From assembly GCA_945787595.1 (NCBI GenBank), contig CALZJV010000063.1, forward strand, positions 1 to 33,786: a stretch of DNA of 33,786 nucleotides, written 5' to 3'. The notes under the pieces were generated by a model, which did no database searches, was not told the origin of the DNA, and saw only the letters and a list, made by a program, of their open reading frames with translations. Each line of letters starts with the position of its first letter. Positions within the stretch are counted from its first letter, which is position 1. The position numbers and the translations under genes are program-made. Source of the DNA: an uncultured Desulfobacterales bacterium (GTDB lineage: Bacteria; Desulfobacterota; Desulfobacteria; Desulfobacterales; JAFDCJ01). Below, one piece after another: positions 22,656-31,259 of this stretch.

Positions 22656-23246
22656 AGTGAAATTCCTGCATTCCTTTTTATTATCCTTTTTTTAATCGCT
22701 CGAAATAAGCTTAAGAGGGAAAACTATGCTGCAAAAGGAACATTGTCAAGCGCAGTGTTGATTTTGAAAGATATCGTATTTTCGGCAACCGGAATAATGG
22801 ATCAGCAAATGTGGCAAATAGAGGTTGCAGACATCAAAAAGAACCTCGATAGTGAGTTTAAAGGCCCCCACTGCTAAAGTTCGTTTAAAGATGAAATCGG
22901 TATCCAGTTTCAAACTACTTCGCTGTTATCCTTTTTAACTGTTCGCGAAACATTGGTGACATTCCAAAATCTTTATCCTACAACAGCTACCATTGACGAT
23001 TTAGTGGAGTTGTGCCGTCTGACAACATTTTAAAATCAATGTTTGGATCGGATGTGATTTGATTTTTTCAGTTACGGTAATGGGATCGTGCCTTGATCTA
23101 TTTTTCATTTTCTTCTTAGGTAGTTTGAGTTTGACGGCATTGGGCCTGGTGCTGGCATCCAGAGGGACCAGTGAAAAATTTACCACCGGCATCTTGAATT
23201 TTATTTCCTGGCCTATTCGGTCTATAGGCGGATATTTAGCGGGGGT
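22656..23246. other. Spacer carrying the decayed remains of an ABC-2 exporter
   Basis: No intact gene. The plus strand has recognisable fragments of an ABC exporter ATPase (22797-23033) and permease (from 23059); see the pseudogene entries. 22656-22760 shows nothing. Confidence 0.55.
22797..23033 (+). pseudogene. Remnant of an ABC-2 exporter ATP-binding subunit
   Basis: One frame reads ADIKKNLDSEFK, a stop, then FKDEIGIQFQTTSLLSFLTV and RETLVTFQNLYP..IDDLVELC. This is the stretch after Walker A in drug-exporter ATPases (pattern RIGVQLQxxxLxxxLTVRETLxLFxxLY). Walker A lies upstream of what survives and Walker B is absent. A 27-base in-frame insertion containing a TAA is flanked by an 8-base direct repeat GTTTAAAG (22856-22863 and 22883-22890); removing it restores DSEFKDEIGIQFQ. 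The fragment ends at a TAA at 23031. Confidence 0.6.
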
Positions 23247-23286
23247 TTATTTTTTTTCCAACAGGATGAATTCATCAATAAAATGA
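23059..23286 (+). pseudogene. Remnant of an ABC-2 exporter permease subunit
   Basis: 75 residues open. SLSLTALGLVLASRGTSEKF and TTGILNFISWPI..GVYFFSN resemble the region near the end of ABC-2 membrane proteins (pattern LGLLIASxxxxxxxxNxLLNLISxPMxxLSGVxF). The N-terminal helices and the C-terminus are missing, so it is a fragment. It lies 26 bases after the ATPase fragment, consistent with one operon from which the middle was deleted. Its 3' part overlaps the end of the next gene on the opposite strand. Confidence 0.5.
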
Positions 23287-24122
23287 GTCGAATGGAATAG
23301 CGCAGCCATTTTTAAGTACAGAAAAATAAACGGAGTCGCTACCAAGTGAATTAGATTGACCGGAACATGGTTTATGTAATTATAAATTAGAAAAGCACAG
23401 TAAAAGAGCAGGAATAGTTCCAAAACCGCGTTGAGGGATCCCAAAAAATAGTGCCGGATATAAAAATAACCACCGCCCGGAATAAAAATCGAACTGAGTG
23501 CTGCGGGGCGCTTGCTTTTGAATTTGAGATTACAATTTTCGCAGCGATACTTCCCATCCTCAAGTTTGTGGGTACAGCTCGGGCAAAGATGGGTTCTTGA
23601 GGCTAAATGACGTTGGGTGCCGGATAGCGGTATGGTATTTTTAAGTAAGGCCTTTATTCTTTTTCGATCGGAAAGGGCAACTGCTTTTAATTTTTCACTT
23701 TTCCCAGCTTTCACATATTTAACGATCAGGGTTCCCCCTTTTAAAATAATGGATTGGCATCCCGCGTAGTCTATCTGGGAAATCGAGTTTTTGTGCTTAA
23801 GGTTGGACGTTACCGGGACGTGAAAAACTCGATAGTTCGTAAAAATATACATGGCACGTTTGAGATAAACAAAAAGAAATCCGGTCAGATACTGGGCCGG
23901 AGATGACAAAGGTGAATATCCGGTTGTTATCAGTAATATTTTTTCTCCTTTTTTTAAAAACGGCTTTAAAAACGTTAGTTTTACAATTAACTTTCGTTGC
24001 CGCTTTTCAATTCGCTTTTTGTAGACATTTTTGTGGTTGGAGAACAAGATTTCACGATCCACGGGAAGGCCGAAAATCTGAGGTCCCATGATATCAGACG
24101 GAGTAAAAGTCGCTTCTGCCAT
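23247..24122 (-). CDS. Membrane protein with PH-like N-terminal domain and zinc ribbon, function unknown
   Basis: About 291 residues. The N-terminal ~150 residues (GEKILLITTGYSPLSSPAQY, AMYIFTNYRVFHVPVT, AGCQSIILKGGTLIVKYVKA) look like a bacterial PH-type domain with a 'TNYRV' strand. A zinc ribbon follows, CPSCTHKL..YRCENC (about residues 187-205). The C-terminus has two or three hydrophobic helices (SLNAVLELFLLFYCAFLIYN; LIHLVATPFIFLYLKMAALF). The protein is thus likely a membrane-anchored cytoplasmic domain protein. The start ATG at 24122 has AAAGGAG nine bases upstream. It is a single gene convergent with the ABC remnant; role unknown. Confidence 0.7.
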   Translation of the reverse strand: MAEATFTPSDIMGPQIFGLPVDREILFSNHKNVYKKRIEKRQRKLIVKLTFLKPFLKKGEKILLITTGYSPLSSPAQYLTGFLFVYLKRAMYIFTNYRVFHVPVTSNLKHKNSISQIDYAGCQSIILKGGTLIVKYVKAGKSEKLKAVALSDRKRIKALLKNTIPLSGTQRHLASRTHLCPSCTHKLEDGKYRCENCNLKFKSKRPAALSSIFIPGGGYFYIRHYFLGSLNAVLELFLLFYCAFLIYNYINHVPVNLIHLVATPFIFLYLKMAALFHSTHFIDEFILLEKK

Positions 24123-24238
24123 CAATTGATACTCCTTTAAAATTATAACTATTTTAAGCTGAAGGCCCAGGGAAATGACTGGTATTGGTTATTATGCTTG
24201 AAATGGCTGACGAAATCGTATTTAGCCGAGGTTTGAGA

Positions 24239-25234
24239 TCAAACGCTGCCGATAACTATCCCTGAATCATTGGGGCTTTGCACCGCGATCCGACGTATAT
24301 CTTTTACGCCGGCGGCCGTCAACATATCGACGATCTGACCTTCTGAATAGGATTGACCGGATTCCGTACCTAAAAGCATATTTAAGGAAAACAGCGCCGG
24401 GAACAAGGGTCCGTCCATGCTGTTATTCAGGATAAAATCATGGATGATGATAATGCCTCCGGGCTCCAATGCACCAAATGCCTTTTGGATAATCATCCGG
24501 CAATCGTCGGGCCCTTCACCATGAAGAATGTGTGACAGCCAGATCGCATCGTAGCGTCCTTTGATGGTATCCTTCAAATAATTTCCATCTGTAAATTGGA
24601 TCCTGTCCGTTAAATTAAACTGCTTTATCGTCTTTTCTGCAAATGGCCGCGTCGTCGGCAGGTCGTAAACTGTTGCTTTCAGTTGAGGATTGCTCAGACA
24701 AAAGTGGATCGCGTAGGTTCCGGGGCCGCCGCCCAAATCAAGAAACTGGCGACTGGAGGATAGATCTATCAGCGGAACAAGTTTCGGCGCCAGCCCCATG
24801 GCCAGGTTGAACATCCCCATCAAAAAGCTTTCACGCCACTCATCATTGCTAAATGAAGCCCGGGTTCTGACAGGGTGTCCGGACAATACCGCCTGGTCCA
24901 ATTGCGACCATGATTCCAGCAAATGGTGATGGTGCATGATAATATGCCCGATATACTTGGCAGAGTCTTTAGCGAGAAAAGTTTTGCCCGCAGGGTTGTT
25001 GGCATATTTTCCATCGGTTTTTTCAAGCAGATCCATGGCTGTCAGGGCATTGAGCAGCCGTTCTACGCCGCTTTGAGCCCCATTCAGCTTTTGGGAGATC
25101 TCCTTGCCGGTTAATTGCGCGTCGCCGATAACAGTGAACACATCCAGTTTAACGGCTGCGTGCAACGCGCACGTCTTCCAAAAATAACCCGAAATTTCGA
25201 GCAATTCTCCGGGGTTCATTTGTCCTGTTGTCAT
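24239..25234 (-). CDS. Class I SAM-dependent O-methyltransferase (acetylserotonin-methyltransferase-like)
   Basis: 331 residues. The N-terminal dimerisation winged helix (LLEISGYFWKTCALHAAVKL and LTGKEISQKLNGAQSGVERL) precedes the methyltransferase core. SAM motif I is FLDLGGGPGTYAIHF (about residue 166). Then come VYDLPTT, DAIWLSHILHGEGPDDCRMI (the catalytic-His region in plant enzymes) and LEPGGIIIIHDFILN. The family methylates small phenols, antibiotics, tetrapyrrole or quinone intermediates; the substrate is unknown. There is no ribosome site before the first ATG (25234), whereas the ATG at 25219 has AGGA upstream and may be the true start. It stands next to a small secreted protein gene in the same direction (59 bases apart). 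Confidence 0.88.
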   Translation of the reverse strand: MTTGQMNPGELLEISGYFWKTCALHAAVKLDVFTVIGDAQLTGKEISQKLNGAQSGVERLLNALTAMDLLEKTDGKYANNPAGKTFLAKDSAKYIGHIIMHHHHLLESWSQLDQAVLSGHPVRTRASFSNDEWRESFLMGMFNLAMGLAPKLVPLIDLSSSRQFLDLGGGPGTYAIHFCLSNPQLKATVYDLPTTRPFAEKTIKQFNLTDRIQFTDGNYLKDTIKGRYDAIWLSHILHGEGPDDCRMIIQKAFGALEPGGIIIIHDFILNNSMDGPLFPALFSLNMLLGTESGQSYSEGQIVDMLTAAGVKDIRRIAVQSPNDSGIVIGSV

Positions 25235-25292
25235 AATATAAGATAATTTTAAAAAATTTTAACGGTTAATAGCCTGCCGAGTCAGGGGATTG

Positions 25293-25787
25293 CTAATCTT
25301 TTTTTGTTTCCATGGCAAGCCGTTCCGGTGTCATGGTCCAAAAGGGCGTACCATCTTTGGTCAAACGAACTTTTATGATTTCAAAGTCAGGGTCTTTTTT
25401 TATTTTAGAGGCCATGAATACATCCCTTCCATTAATCTCCGCCCAAGCACCTTTCAGCTTGATGCGCTCATTTTTCTTAAGCCGAATCTCGCTGGGTTTA
25501 CGATACCAGGTTGGACAGAGATGAACTTCAAACACATCGGAACCCTCTCTTACATCCAATGCGGTTGCCGGTGCCATGCCGGGCATAGGGACGACCTCTT
25601 TTACACGGACAACCCAGGCTCTGATTTTTTCAAATTCTCGCACATCGTACAGTTTGTTGTATGGATCATCTATACCCCAACCCTGCATATCGGGCTTTTC
25701 TCCGGCCTGGACACAATTGATTCCGACAGTGAAAGATAGTAGAATAAGTGCTGTCATATAAAATGTTCGCTGAAATTTTTTTCCCAT
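25293..25787 (-). CDS. Small secreted protein, probable OB-like fold
   Basis: 164 residues. The N-terminal MGKKFQRTFYMTALILLSFT and a VQA-GEK cleavage site mark a signal peptide, so the protein is periplasmic. The mature part alternates short beta strands: KIRAWVVRVKEVVPMPGM, VFEVHLCPTWYRKPSEIRL, KLKGAWAEINGRDVFMASKI and FEIIKVRLTKDGTPFW, a pattern seen in small OB-like periplasmic proteins. A single Cys is left in the mature part. No enzyme motif is seen. ATAGGAGG precedes the ATG. Its relation to the methyltransferase gene is unclear. Confidence 0.7.
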   Translation of the reverse strand: MGKKFQRTFYMTALILLSFTVGINCVQAGEKPDMQGWGIDDPYNKLYDVREFEKIRAWVVRVKEVVPMPGMAPATALDVREGSDVFEVHLCPTWYRKPSEIRLKKNERIKLKGAWAEINGRDVFMASKIKKDPDFEIIKVRLTKDGTPFWTMTPERLAMETKKD

Positions 25788-25993
25788 TTTGTCCTCCTAT
25801 AAAATCGATCCATGGAAACATTTAAGTCACAACATAGAGACCAGATATCGTTACCTATATGTTGTTTATTATATCTATTCATTCTAATTTTGCAACCATG
25901 AAAGATGACCCGCAGGAACTTGGAATCCTGGGGTATCATTTCAGCCCAGTCACCGGCCAAAAAAACGGCCGATCTGATCGAAAAAGAGACTCT

Positions 25994-26025
25994 AAAAAAG
26001 TGAATCCTCCATCGGCGGAGGATTC
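25994..26025 (-). terminator. Rho-independent terminator after the amidohydrolase gene
   Basis: GAATCCTCC, six bases, GGAGGATTC (9-base perfect stem) followed on the minus strand by AC and six T. It lies 47 bases after the amidohydrolase stop. Confidence 0.75.
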
Positions 26026-26072
26026 GATATTCTGCGGTTCGCTCCTTTATCCAGGCCATCGCGGCGGCCAGT

Positions 26073-27215
26073 CTAATCACCATAAAGCAACTCACCCTCG
26101 CCGTACACTGCCGCAGGATAACTTGCCAGATCAAACGGATCTTCTTTCCAGCAAATTAATGATGCCCACTTTCCTTTTTCAAGGATGCCCAGCCGGTCAT
26201 CGATACCAAGAATTCGGGCATTCTTGCGGGTAACCAACTCTATGGCTTGCTGTTTGGAACACCCTGCCCTCAGAAACCAACGCGTTTGTAAAAACAACTG
26301 GCGGGCAAGGGTAACCGGATGATCGGTCATCAGACCGAATTCAACCTGAGCGGCCAACAAATGACGAATATTGCGCCAGTCTTCATGCTTCAATTCGACC
26401 TTGTAAGAAAAGGCGTCGATAGGTCCATAGACAACGGGTATGTTACGCCGCTTTAACTCCTGAAAGATTTCAGGCTGGTGGACATCCATGGCATGCTCGA
26501 CGGTGAGTTTAATTTTGTAGTCGTCCGCCAGGCGCAACAGCGCCGCGATATCATCAATTTTATGAACATGGGCACGCAGGCGAAATTTTCCGTCCAGCAA
26601 ATCCTGCAGCACGTTATCTTCGGCAGAAAAGGTGATTTCCTCTTTTTTGCTGCCCTTGGCTTTACGTAATTTTTGAGCCTTGCGGCGCACTGCCTCAAGT
26701 CTGCCACGCAGAATAGCAATTGCCCCCATGCGGGTAGTAGGTCGTTTGCCCTGCCAACTGTGGGTAGACATGGGGTTATACCCGAAGGCCGCTTTTAGGC
26801 CGGCACGGGCTATCAGTGCATCAGTGCTGTCTTTGGCGTAGTTGCGTATGACCGCCGATTGACCACCGATAATATTGCCGCTGCCCGGAACCACGCAGGA
26901 ATACAGAACCCCCGATTCAACTGCATCCCTGAAGGCCTTGTCATCCATTTGAACCGAATCTAGGGCATCGGTGAGGGCTAGAATTGAATCCAGATGATCA
27001 TTAACCTCTCCTTCGCCGCTGGGTTCACCGGAACGTTCCATGCCGATATGGCTGTGGGGATCGATAAATGCGGGCGTCAGCACTTTATATCGGCCGAGCA
27101 CCTTACCTTTTGCAGATTTCGCAAAACCGGTGATATTTATCCCCTTAAAAAGGAGATAACGGTCAGAGACAATTGATTTTCCCGTATAAATTGCCTTCGC
27201 AAAGATAGAGTTCAT
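26073..27215 (-). CDS. Amidohydrolase (imidazolonepropionase-like)
   Basis: 380 residues, metal-dependent hydrolase of the amidohydrolase superfamily acting in the cytosol. Metal ligands appear in order: HxH in AFIDPHSHIGMERS (His54, His56), His in RLRAHVHKIDDIAAL, His in LTVEHAMDVHQPEIF and Asp in FGLMTDHPVTLARQ. The C-terminal GILEKGKWASLICWKEDPF is the composite beta-sandwich part that closes these proteins. The insertion GRLEAVRRKAQKLRKAKGSK is basic and looks flexible. Substrate unknown: it is not in a histidine-degradation cluster. AAAGGAT stands upstream of the ATG. It lies 49 bases after the lipoprotein gene, same direction, and ends at a clear terminator. Confidence 0.88.
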   Translation of the reverse strand: MNSIFAKAIYTGKSIVSDRYLLFKGINITGFAKSAKGKVLGRYKVLTPAFIDPHSHIGMERSGEPSGEGEVNDHLDSILALTDALDSVQMDDKAFRDAVESGVLYSCVVPGSGNIIGGQSAVIRNYAKDSTDALIARAGLKAAFGYNPMSTHSWQGKRPTTRMGAIAILRGRLEAVRRKAQKLRKAKGSKKEEITFSAEDNVLQDLLDGKFRLRAHVHKIDDIAALLRLADDYKIKLTVEHAMDVHQPEIFQELKRRNIPVVYGPIDAFSYKVELKHEDWRNIRHLLAAQVEFGLMTDHPVTLARQLFLQTRWFLRAGCSKQQAIELVTRKNARILGIDDRLGILEKGKWASLICWKEDPFDLASYPAAVYGEGELLYGD

Positions 27216-27264
27216 GGGATCCTTTCAGCACAAGAATTATTTTATTTAACAAAAATTCATATGG

Positions 27265-28020
27265 TTAGAATGTCAGATAGCGTTTCTCATAGTATATTAG
27301 AGGTTCATACCCGAACAACGCGTTTAAGTGATGCATGAAGGCATGACGTCCTTGTTTCTGCCATAAATCCGTCACGGTTTCATTGACTTGTCTATAAGAC
27401 GTTTCAATTTCTTTAGTCGAGGCAGGAGGATCGCTCTTCAGGTTATCGTCGGCCACCTGGGTAATTAAATTCAGCCACATCTGGCTCACACCCATGATGT
27501 AGTAGGGCCAGGCTTTTTGGATTGAAACCGGCCAATTCTTGTCGCTGGTATCTTCGATATTCGGCCGGGTGAGCTTGGCCGGGTCATCGCAGACAACATC
27601 ATCGATGAGGCCGGTAAATTTCATATTGCTGCCCATCGGTTCCGATTGAAGTGTCTGAAAAATATTTTGGGCCGTCCGAGGAGAGGCGTAAAAAATGAAG
27701 CTAAACTGCCGGCCGGCGGCATCGCGTGCTGCCCGGCGATGAAAACGCCACAGGTGAATGTCGTTTTGATGTGCCTGCAACAACGGAAATATAACTTGAT
27801 GTGCAAGATAAAGATCCATATACCAGATGGGGTCGGTGTTCGGGGGCCAGTTGATATGGAATCGAGCATACCACCAACCATTTCCGGATGGTAGTGCCTC
27901 GATTCCAGACGGTTTTATTTCCCGAGTTTGAACCTGGCCATGGGTTGCGCATCCGATCATAACGACCAGGAAAAAACAAAGAACGGAAAGCCAATTTTGC
28001 AATGCTTTAATCGGCGGCAC
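27265..28020 (-). CDS. Predicted lipoprotein of unknown function
   Basis: 251 residues. The N-terminus has a hydrophobic segment WLSVLCFFLVVMIGCATHGQ, with the lipobox MIGC, so a lipid-anchored periplasmic protein is likely. The mature part is Trp/His/Tyr rich: NGWWYARFHINWPPN, HLWRFHRRAARDAAGRQFSF and LIDDVVCDDPAKL, followed by a helical C-terminus. I recognise no enzyme family. I start at the GTG at 28020, behind AAAAGGAGG; it overlaps the 3' end of the DUF169 gene by 14 bases, so the two are translationally linked. Longer frames on the same strand would run far into that gene and lack a ribosome site. Confidence 0.72.
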   Translation of the reverse strand: MPPIKALQNWLSVLCFFLVVMIGCATHGQVQTREIKPSGIEALPSGNGWWYARFHINWPPNTDPIWYMDLYLAHQVIFPLLQAHQNDIHLWRFHRRAARDAAGRQFSFIFYASPRTAQNIFQTLQSEPMGSNMKFTGLIDDVVCDDPAKLTRPNIEDTSDKNWPVSIQKAWPYYIMGVSQMWLNLITQVADDNLKSDPPASTKEIETSYRQVNETVTDLWQKQGRHAFMHHLNALFGYEPLIYYEKRYLTF

Positions 28021-28852
28021 GGATAACCTCCTTTTGTTTATTCTGCACCAGACTCTGCCAGGTGGGGCGCTCCAGAAATGAACCGGCCACATTTGCTTCC
28101 ATCTCTTTAAACATGGCCAGGGGCATGGCAAACGTCATGAGATGATCCCCGAGCTGCTTGCGGATATGAACTCGTGCGGATAAGTCCGTCAGGCCGACTA
28201 GGGCCCGCTGCCTTTCTGCCTCTGCTTCCCGAAAAGGATAGATTCCGATGGTCTGGCACCCGGCGGCATATGGCATAATGACGTTCTCATTATCTCCCCG
28301 GCCGTAATTGGCCAATACTACCAGAGCGGAAAGCTGGTCCGGGTCGGCAAAGAAAATTACCACCTTAGGTTTTTCCTGCTGTGAGTCGACTTGCGGCAGG
28401 GGTTTGAATACTACATAAGTTGAGGGCATATCAGTAATCGGCAGGCATTCAATGAATTTTTTAACCGCTTCCGGGCTTTTCAGGTAGCGTTCACCATGGA
28501 CAAAATTATCATGGCTTTCTTTGGTTAAATACGGCTTCACCTGTTCGGCAATCTGCCGGCCCTGTTCCCACGCATCGTTGCCGACAGACAGAAAGTGGCA
28601 GAAGCAGTCCTCGCCGCCCGGAAAATTCTGATATTGATTGCCAAAGCCCATGCCGACGCCACCGCCGACACAGCCAAAGGTCTGGCGATCGCAGACAGCT
28701 GTTTTCCCGCGGGCGGCACTGGCCGCCAACCACATAATGCAGCCCCATTTTTGATCTTTAAACTGGACGACATCCTCGGGCTTTTGCTCCGACCAGATCA
28801 GGGCCACCGGAGGATATTTAAGTGCGATCGCGGTTGCTATTTTGCTGTCCAT
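28007..28852 (-). CDS. DUF169 domain protein
   Basis: 281 residues. DUF169 proteins are common in methanogens and sulfate reducers and have no firm function; a link to metal/cofactor chemistry is suspected. Conserved cysteines are visible: KWGCIMWLAASAARG, TAVCDRQTFGCVGGGVGMGF and PGGEDCFCHFLS, then one in AAGCQTIGIYPF. No signal peptide. I start at the ATG at 28852, which has an AGGAGG seven bases upstream. Its stop overlaps the downstream lipoprotein gene. The two are probably one operon with the amidohydrolase. Confidence 0.87.
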   Translation of the reverse strand: MDSKIATAIALKYPPVALIWSEQKPEDVVQFKDQKWGCIMWLAASAARGKTAVCDRQTFGCVGGGVGMGFGNQYQNFPGGEDCFCHFLSVGNDAWEQGRQIAEQVKPYLTKESHDNFVHGERYLKSPEAVKKFIECLPITDMPSTYVVFKPLPQVDSQQEKPKVVIFFADPDQLSALVVLANYGRGDNENVIMPYAAGCQTIGIYPFREAEAERQRALVGLTDLSARVHIRKQLGDHLMTFAMPLAMFKEMEANVAGSFLERPTWQSLVQNKQKEVIRAAD

Positions 28853-28870
28853 CACATTTCCTCCTGTCAT

Positions 28871-29112
28871 CTTTCAGCCTAAAAGGCACAGGCACGAAGA
28901 GGTTTAAATAATAAATTTCGACCGTATCATATAAAAAAGATTATTCTGAGAGACACTAAATAGAAGGATGGTTTCATTTTCAATCGTGAAACTGTCTGAG
29001 AGCATTAGTGACTGTTAAACCGGACAGAGCTAAATATGCCGGTTAAAACAAGGACTGATGCTTTAATTACAAAACTCTATTTAAACATCCGATGCTGTCC
29101 GGTTTGTCAGGG
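28871..29112. other. Spacer with an 11-base inverted repeat
   Basis: AAACCGGACAG (29017-29027) is inverted exactly at 29095-29105, and AGCATTAGT/ACTGATGCT-type words also pair. The loop is 67 bases, too long for a simple terminator. Confidence 0.5.
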
Positions 29113-30759
29113 CTACGGGTTCATCTCATAGGTATCTTTCAGGGCATATACATAATTTTGCCATACGTTCAGGAAGCGTTCCGGGTTTACCAGCGGCTTA
29201 TAGAGCTGGAGAGCATATTTCGAAAAGTCTCTGATCATAAAATTAAAGATTTGATCCAGAAGGTCATCTTGAATTCTTTCGATCCTGGAATTTTCAATGA
29301 TGAGCTGTCCGTAAGAAACCAGCGTAAACAGCTCGCCCACAATCAGAAGGAAATCAATGTCTTTGGCTTGATCTTCCGTCGGTGTGGCCTTTAGGAGAAA
29401 TTCTTTTAAAACATCAATTTGCTCCTTAAAAATAGTGATGTTCGGCAGGTCAACGCTGTCGTAGGCGATGTTGAAATCATGAAACCGGATTTTTCCCAGG
29501 CCCCGGGTGGGTCCCTGGTTGAAAAGGAAATCGTCGTCTTTCGAATCATTGCGTTTGGGGAGTTCCTTGAATTTGTCCGGATTGAAAAAATAGTTGGCCA
29601 TAAACTTGATGATGAGAGCCATGTTCACATGGACAGTCCCTTCCAGCTTTGGCAAGGCGCGAATGTCCCGGGCAGCCATTTCAAAATACATATCTTTTTC
29701 AAATCCCTTGGCCGCGATCACATCCCATAGCAGGTTGATGACTTCCTCACCCTGGCTGGTGACTTTCATTTTCACCATGGGATTATACAGCAGATAGCGG
29801 CGGTCCTGCGGCGAAGCGCTGCGCATATAGTCGATGGCTCGTTTGGCAAATAGCTTCATCGCTGTCAGACGGGTATAGGCATCGGTGAACAGCTGCTGAA
29901 TGTGCACAAAATCCGTGACGTATTTGCCGTAAAGATTGCGATGGGCCGCGTGGCTGATGGCCTCGTAAAATGCGTGCGAGCAAATGCCGATGCTGGCCCA
30001 CCCCAGGTTGAATTTGCCTACATTAATAGTATTCAAAGCCGAGTCCCAGGCGTCCCGGCCGATTGTAAGAATATCCGCTTCCGTGATGGGGTAGGCATGC
30101 AGGGCGTATTCGGCGACATAATTCTGGGAATTGACCACGTTTTTCACGCAATCGTAATTTTTATGCCCGGTGTCCACGACAAAAAAGACGTAATCGTCCG
30201 TTTCCGAATTCTTGCCGAATGTGGAAATCAGCGCCGCTTCGTTGGCGTTACCGATATAGTATTTTCCGCCATCGGCCACATATTTGCCACCGCCCAGCGG
30301 CGTCAGCATCATTTCGCTGGAATAAAGGTCCGCGCCGTGCGCTTTCTCCGAAAGGCCGAAGGCAAAAATCTCGCCTGCCCGCAGCAGTTCGGCGGTTTTT
30401 TTCTTTACCTTCTCATTTTGGCCCATCCAGATAGGGCCCAAACCCAGGATGGTTACCTGCCAAGTGTACCAGTAGGGCAGCCCGTAGAAACCGAGTATCT
30501 CGTTAAAATCGCAATTGCGAGCCGTATCCCAGCGAATATCGGAGTCCCTGCTCCCATAGGCGGCAGGAGTGAGCAGAGTGGCGAATATCTTATTTTCCTT
30601 TACGAATTCCAGGAAATCAGCGTACCATACACGTTCATGCTCGTCTTTTTTGAGTTTTGTCTTACCCTTGTTCTCAAAAAATTCGACGGTTTTCAGCATG
30701 ATCTCTCTGGATCTTTCATCAAGATGTCCAAATGTTTCCTTTTTGGGGTTCAGCAGCAT
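29113..30759 (-). CDS. Acyl-CoA dehydrogenase family protein
   Basis: 548 residues, longer than the usual 380-residue enzymes; it has an extended C-terminal helical domain like long-chain or anaerobic acyl-CoA dehydrogenases. The middle domain has FAFGLSEKAHGADLYSSEMM (the FAD/substrate loop with LSEK..GAD), GGKYVADGGKYYIGNANEAA and FVVDTGH. The C-terminal helical bundle follows: NLGWASIGICSHAFYEAI and VHIQQLFTDAYTRLTAMKLF. It should oxidise a CoA thioester at the alpha-beta bond, passing electrons to ETF or a membrane partner. The catalytic base cannot be located with certainty; several Glu in ALPKLEGTVHVNMALI are candidates. A GAAGGA ribosome site precedes the ATG. No ETF genes are nearby. 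Confidence 0.9.
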   Translation of the reverse strand: MLLNPKKETFGHLDERSREIMLKTVEFFENKGKTKLKKDEHERVWYADFLEFVKENKIFATLLTPAAYGSRDSDIRWDTARNCDFNEILGFYGLPYWYTWQVTILGLGPIWMGQNEKVKKKTAELLRAGEIFAFGLSEKAHGADLYSSEMMLTPLGGGKYVADGGKYYIGNANEAALISTFGKNSETDDYVFFVVDTGHKNYDCVKNVVNSQNYVAEYALHAYPITEADILTIGRDAWDSALNTINVGKFNLGWASIGICSHAFYEAISHAAHRNLYGKYVTDFVHIQQLFTDAYTRLTAMKLFAKRAIDYMRSASPQDRRYLLYNPMVKMKVTSQGEEVINLLWDVIAAKGFEKDMYFEMAARDIRALPKLEGTVHVNMALIIKFMANYFFNPDKFKELPKRNDSKDDDFLFNQGPTRGLGKIRFHDFNIAYDSVDLPNITIFKEQIDVLKEFLLKATPTEDQAKDIDFLLIVGELFTLVSYGQLIIENSRIERIQDDLLDQIFNFMIRDFSKYALQLYKPLVNPERFLNVWQNYVYALKDTYEMNP

Positions 30760-31259
30760 GGTTTAATCCTTCACAATGAGTGACTAATCTGTTCGGATAC
30801 AAGCCATTTAAAAAATAAGATATTACTTTTTCAAGGTGTACTAAGCGAAAATTGCTAATTGTGTACCGGCTTCAGCCCAACATATTGAGGCTTCCCTTAA
30901 ACGGAGCCCATAATCATCCGGATAACGAAAGCAGGCTTTATTGTCAACACTGATTTTTTGCTTTGGGGTTGGAATTTTAGGTCATTTCGAACATAGCTTA
31001 CCGGTCTGCCTGCGGTCGGAATCTTTAAAGGCCAACACGCTGAATCAGCTGCTGGTCATAAAAACGGCTGCCTAACAGGGCATAAAGCTAAATGCGGCTT
31101 TCGTAGCAGGAGAAACTGAGAGGGGTCTTATTGGGTAGTATTCGATTATTTTTTTTGAATGATGGTGATGCTGTGGATGAAATGGGGTAGGGACTATTTT
31201 TTTGGTTATTGCGCCATATGCTCTGTATTCTTTACTCGGTTAAATTAGATGGATTCAAA
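30760..31259. other. Spacer between the acyl-CoA dehydrogenase and CheB-like genes; nothing recognised
   Basis: About 500 bases. I see no gene, tRNA or clear hairpin. A GG-N10-GC arrangement on the minus strand near 30853-30866 is a poor sigma-54 match. Confidence 0.5.

Noticed and set aside
25859..26233. Frames on both strands in the gap between the amidohydrolase and the small secreted protein
   Set aside because: No ribosome sites or motifs; the gap contains a good terminator for the amidohydrolase gene instead.
29017..29105. 11-base inverted repeat as terminator of the acyl-CoA dehydrogenase gene
   Set aside because: The loop is 67 bases and no T run follows on the minus strand.
29902..30783. 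293-codon plus-strand frame antisense to the acyl-CoA dehydrogenase
   Set aside because: Shadow of the strongly supported minus-strand gene; no recognisable domain.
30853..30866. GG-N10-GC arrangement upstream of the acyl-CoA dehydrogenase on the minus strand
   Set aside because: Only the invariant dinucleotides fit; the flanking bases (CGGTAC and TAGC) are poor against the sigma-54 consensus.
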